Part shown: positions 55,261 through 64,000 of the stretch, in pieces
How the letters are laid out: every line of letters starts with the position of its first letter
How positions within the stretch are numbered: the stretch's first letter is position 1
Assembly (NCBI GenBank): GCA_018105865.1
Contig: CM030833.1
Location: 15,385,881-15,449,880, forward strand
Reading direction: 5' to 3'
Source: Metaphire vulgaris
Taxonomy: Eukaryota > Annelida > Clitellata > Crassiclitellata > Megascolecidae
Length of the DNA stretch: 64,000 bases
Program-made: the position numbers and the translations under genes
The notes under the pieces: model-generated
What the model was told of the DNA's origin: nothing
The model's input: the letters and a program-made list of their open reading frames with translations, nothing else
The model's database searches: none

Positions 55261-57490
55261 GGACACCCCTTCGAATCTTTCGTTGTCGAATGCCTCGTTA
55301 ATATTTCAAACTTAGAATGCCGGGAGCCTCTCTCTACAAATTCTCTCAGAAACTTTTCGCACTGGAAATTATAACTGCGATATAAATGGAAAATATTAAT
55401 AGTGTTTAATAAATTTGAAATTTAACATTGCCACAGAAGTCCATTTAAATTGAAGATCTTTGAAAGAATATCTTTCCAAATTCCGATCCGAACTTACAAT
55501 GACACAGTATGCTTCGGGTCGGCTTGGTTACTCCCTTTAAAACCCTTACACTCAATGAATCTGAGTGAACGAAGCATTCAATCGGTTTCCATAAGTAAAA
55601 CACCGAAGATACTTTTGCGGTTGGTTGCTGTGTGACGTGATTTTAGGCGAGAAGCCGGTTTGTCCCTGGCAACGGGCAACTACAGGTGTAGTCTTTGTAT
55701 CGCGTTCATCGGATATCAATCAATCTCCGATGCCAGTAGGTTGCAACTCACTGCACTTTGAGCAACGCCAGATTCTTCACTTCGGTAATTTCGTCTCACT
55801 TATTTTCGATTGAATGCCGATGTTTAGCGTTCAGAGTAGCAAACGTGTTCCAAGAGATTATAATAATATCATCGACAGCATGTCAAAAACATCACTCTAC
55901 CGGCGCCTCGTAAGCAATGGCTGTATGAAATTTGTTCCGCTTCGTGTATCTTGTTTTGTTTAGATGCCGTTGGAATTAGGGGCGTCCGCAGTTATTAGCG
56001 ATCACCGTAAAGCTGTTGAAACGTTAAAACGTTCAGTGCTAATTGCTTAAAAGCGTATCTAGCAGCGTTCAAAAAAGCTACTCACAATATATCTGCTGGG
56101 TTAGATAGAATAATGGTTCCGCTATGCGTAATAGATATTACAAAACGATAAAGAACTTCGAAAACTGACCCCAGCAAAACGACGCACGCAGCTGCTCTGT
56201 CAGACATAGGCTAGTCGAAAGGTCTCGTCTATGACACAATCGAGCCCTGCCGATGTTTCTATTCTTTTTGACTAGAAGAAAATATAAATCGTATTGTAGC
56301 CTAACATAGCGGCTCTTAACCGACTGGTCGGCCCTAAATAAAACTGGAGTTGTCACCAATTACAAACGTGCTCTGATAGGAGGAGGAGGAGGAGGAGGAG
56401 GAGGAGGAGGAGGAGGAAGACAGAGAATAAGCACTGCCATTTAAAGGGAAGAAGAAATCATGAAATCCACGACAACCATAAGAAGCCTCGGCAGTGAAAT
56501 GCGGAATATGCATACAAGGAAGAAACTATAGCACAATATGAGAATGCCGATGCATCGGCAGAACAGAGAGTTCAACAATAGAAAAGAATTAACATAAAGG
56601 GCAGCAGTCTGTTTGCCCTTAGACTTAGGCCTACGCCGGGGCTGATCATGATTCTCTGCATCATGGATCGGAACCATAGAAGCTGATGATTGGATAAGGT
56701 TAAGGATGTTACTACAGTAGATCCATAAGACATTTTCAGCCGCTTACATGGATATGGAGAACAACGCTGGCGACGTATTGCAGGCCCACTGAAGATCTTT
56801 TATAGATAATATGGAAACATGCAGCAGAGCAACGATTATTGTACTGCGATTAGGAGAATACTCTTTGCTGCCACGGTACAACCATATAACAACTCGTGCA
56901 TGGAAGAAATGTGGCAACAGAGACCTCAAGCCTATGCAAAAAATCCTACTGCACACTTGGCACTCAAGTTGTTCAACGTCACATCTCGTCAATATATACG
57001 AGTGGATTCAGCGACTGCGTCAGTGCTGGATTCAAAGAATCGTGTGTAGGCTACGTAGGCTGATCATCAATGGACAAACTGGGTACCCTGACATTTGCGC
57101 GACGACAAATGCGCTAACGTAAAATCGACAAGTGCGCATTGCAGTACAGTATATCAAAGAACATCGCACAAATGTCGGCGCGCAAATGTCGGTCGCGCAC
57201 TTGACGGGTCACGACAAACTGTAAGATGATTTGAACAGACGATCGTCTATTTGGGACCCGACCAGAAACGCACGTTGCATCCATTTTCGGTCGCAGGTCA
57301 CAGTGCTAAGGGAGCAAGAGGGAAAACATTTAGCTTTTTATTCTCTACAAGCATCAAAATGTGCGATATTTGGAAAATATGGTTTAGCTTCACAGATTGT
57401 TCGACTTCATACTTTGGTTTTCGAGAAATTCGTTCAGGTTCCAGGAGACAGAAGAATCTGATCCTGATGCTCTACGGATTGGAATAATAA
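53860..57490. other. Gene-free spacer between the converging genes
   Basis: Apart from ATT and AGG (56380-56417) repeats I see only short unrecognised ORFs. The part at 57080-57215 has repeated GCGCAAATGTCGG-type motifs in both orientations. Confidence 0.55.
55200..55260. repeat. ATT trinucleotide repeat
   Basis: Pure ATT run with no LINE/SINE-A core at its side, so it is a plain microsatellite. Others of this kind are at 23578-23605 and 60840-60884 (the latter TAA meeting TTA). Confidence 0.93.
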
Positions 57491-57492
57491 GA

Positions 57493-57679
57493 CAGTGTTT
57501 AATCTAGACTCCTGGGGAAACTGAAAAAGCCGGGAGGGGGGAATTTACAAAGCCGGGGGAAAATTCTGCTAGGGGCTGCTGTTAGTTGATGTAGTATGCC
57601 AAAATTTCCGGGGGGAATTTGACATTTCGGGGGCGGAAGGGCAATTTTCCTCTCCGGAAACGGCCTAGATTAAACCCTG
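57493..57679. mobile_element. hAT-like MITE, CAGTGTTTAATCTAG family
   Basis: Ends CAGTGTTTAATCTAGACTCC and CGGCCTAGATTAAACCCTG; flanks TAATAAGA and GAATAAGA. Confidence 0.87.
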
Positions 57680-58835
57680 GAATAAGACACCGACAAGACA
57701 ATACTGAAAGCAACGATTGGTTGGTTACTTGGAATAGACAAGAAATACGGAAGACGAAGAGTGTGCTGGAACGACGTTAGGAGCCAATCTGGTGACCTTC
57801 GAAATTCCTTGAAATCCAGGTAAGAGCTAAACAGAAACGAGGAAAGAACAAGGAACAAGATCGTACAGGCATAGAAATTTGTCGCAGTAACTTAGACATT
57901 TGTTCGGACGTAATACAAAGTTAATTAGCTTTAAATTTTCATCGATGCGTGAATTTCAAGTTCTTTGCCTGTGCAGTAGGAGGCAAGGTGATGTCTAATT
58001 CAAATAGATCTGACTTTTAATTCACTAAATTGTTCTCTATTCTGCTGGGCGTTTTAACAACAGAATGCTTTGTCGCGTCACTCAAATTTAGAATATTATA
58101 ATTCGTCGTGTGATAATACAGTTTCAATCAGCTATCATTCGATCGACGGAACTAATTCTGCGAGGAATAATTTGTTTCAACGTAACACGATAATTTTGTG
58201 GATGAACTGAGACAATCGGTTGAAAACCATCTCCTCCAGAGCTACGATGCATACTGCTGTCGGCCAAACAGCGACGACAGATAAGAAATCCGAGACGCCG
58301 AAAACAAGTACAGATATTTAGAGGAAAATCTAAGATTAAGATGCTGATAGAATTGGGACTAAGTGACGTGCATGCAAAATTCACAGGGGACAGGTATAGA
58401 GATATCTCTAATTGAATCCTACGGAAGCCAAGTCCAATATAATTAGCCGCAACAGAGTCTCAAATCCAGAGCACGAAAGTCAGTAGAAGAAGAAAAGAGA
58501 AGAGCTATATATCGATGAATTAATAATAATATTCTTGTTAGTAAGTTACCGTCACGTAACACAACGCGCCTCTGCTGTTAGCAGAATTCATGCTAATGCG
58601 AGAGAGGAGGGGAAGGCGATGATCAGATGAGAAAATAAGTAAACCTATGTTGAGCATGAGACAAGCAAGTAAGTAAGTAAGTAATCACGCTTTTCTCGTG
58701 GAGAAATAATAGAATAAGCAGCGGGCGGGCGGGCGGGAGAGAAGAAACAGTCAAACTTGCAAAATTATAATAGACACAACTGCATGGCTTCAGGAAGATT
58801 GAAAACGATATATAATGACTGGGATGCTCAATTAA

Positions 58836-58882
<47 letters not shown>

Positions 58883-58911
58883 GGACGTTGAGAGAGAGAT
58901 GATTTCGGTCG

Positions 58912-63700
<4,789 letters not shown>

Positions 63701-64000
63701 CTGGAGCAAACCACACGAAACGGTAATCAATCAGACAGACGGAGGTCGATTCCATCCAGAAGATCCTCCCACCCCATATTCAATCTATGGGTCATTTCAC
63801 CTGAGCGAAATTCTGAGAGAGGGTCAGTGAGCAACGGAGTACGGACCACGCTGCCTGCCTATCAACGCATTTTATGTATAGCCTACCATTGGTCCTTAGT
63901 TATCAACACCGAATAGATGAAGTGTGCCTATGTGTGTGTGTGTGTGTGTTTGTTTGCGTGTGTTGTGTCGATTTAATTAAGGACGCGTCGTTCTAGGGAT

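Overview
The window is nuclear DNA of a non-vertebrate animal. It has spliced genes with GT/AG introns, abundant microsatellites, many hAT-type miniature transposons with 8-bp target duplications, LINE relics and a tRNA-headed SINE. The palindrome TAGGCCTA recurs throughout the non-coding DNA. I cannot name the species; a marine invertebrate is a reasonable guess.

Two conserved genes are certain. On the + strand, about 30.9-49.1 kb, lies an ERG-type (KCNH2/6/7 family) voltage-gated potassium channel in about eleven exons. It carries S1-S6, a GFG selectivity filter, the C-linker, the cyclic-nucleotide-binding homology domain and a C-terminal coiled coil. The exon phases agree at all but two junctions. 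On the - strand, 58.9-63.7 kb, lie the last four coding exons of the cAMP-dependent protein kinase (PKA) catalytic subunit; the 5' part of the gene is beyond the right edge. The two genes converge on a repeat-rich spacer at 49.1-58.9 kb.

Layout: 0-1.5 kb, a CpG-rich stretch with low-complexity ORFs; 1.5-21 kb, gene-poor DNA with hAT MITEs, a 1.3 kb GATA array and a nested LINE; 21.9-23 kb, a second CpG-rich and promoter-like stretch, possibly the 5' end of the ERG gene; 23-30.9 kb, nested transposons and LINE tails; 30.9-49.1 kb, the ERG gene, whose introns hold a LINE, a SINE, a mariner relic and MITEs; 49.1-58.9 kb, MITEs and another LINE copy; 58.9-64 kb, the PKA gene.

The strongest finding is a two-stem hairpin that ends a LINE and is shared, with compensating base changes, by a tRNA-derived SINE and by tail-only copies. 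This suggests a LINE-SINE partnership in which the LINE reverse transcriptase recognises the RNA hairpin. Also notable: the ERG S6 residue matching hERG Tyr652 is Ser; no PAS domain is visible within 30 kb upstream; and MITEs sit within about 20 nt of 5' splice sites in both genes.
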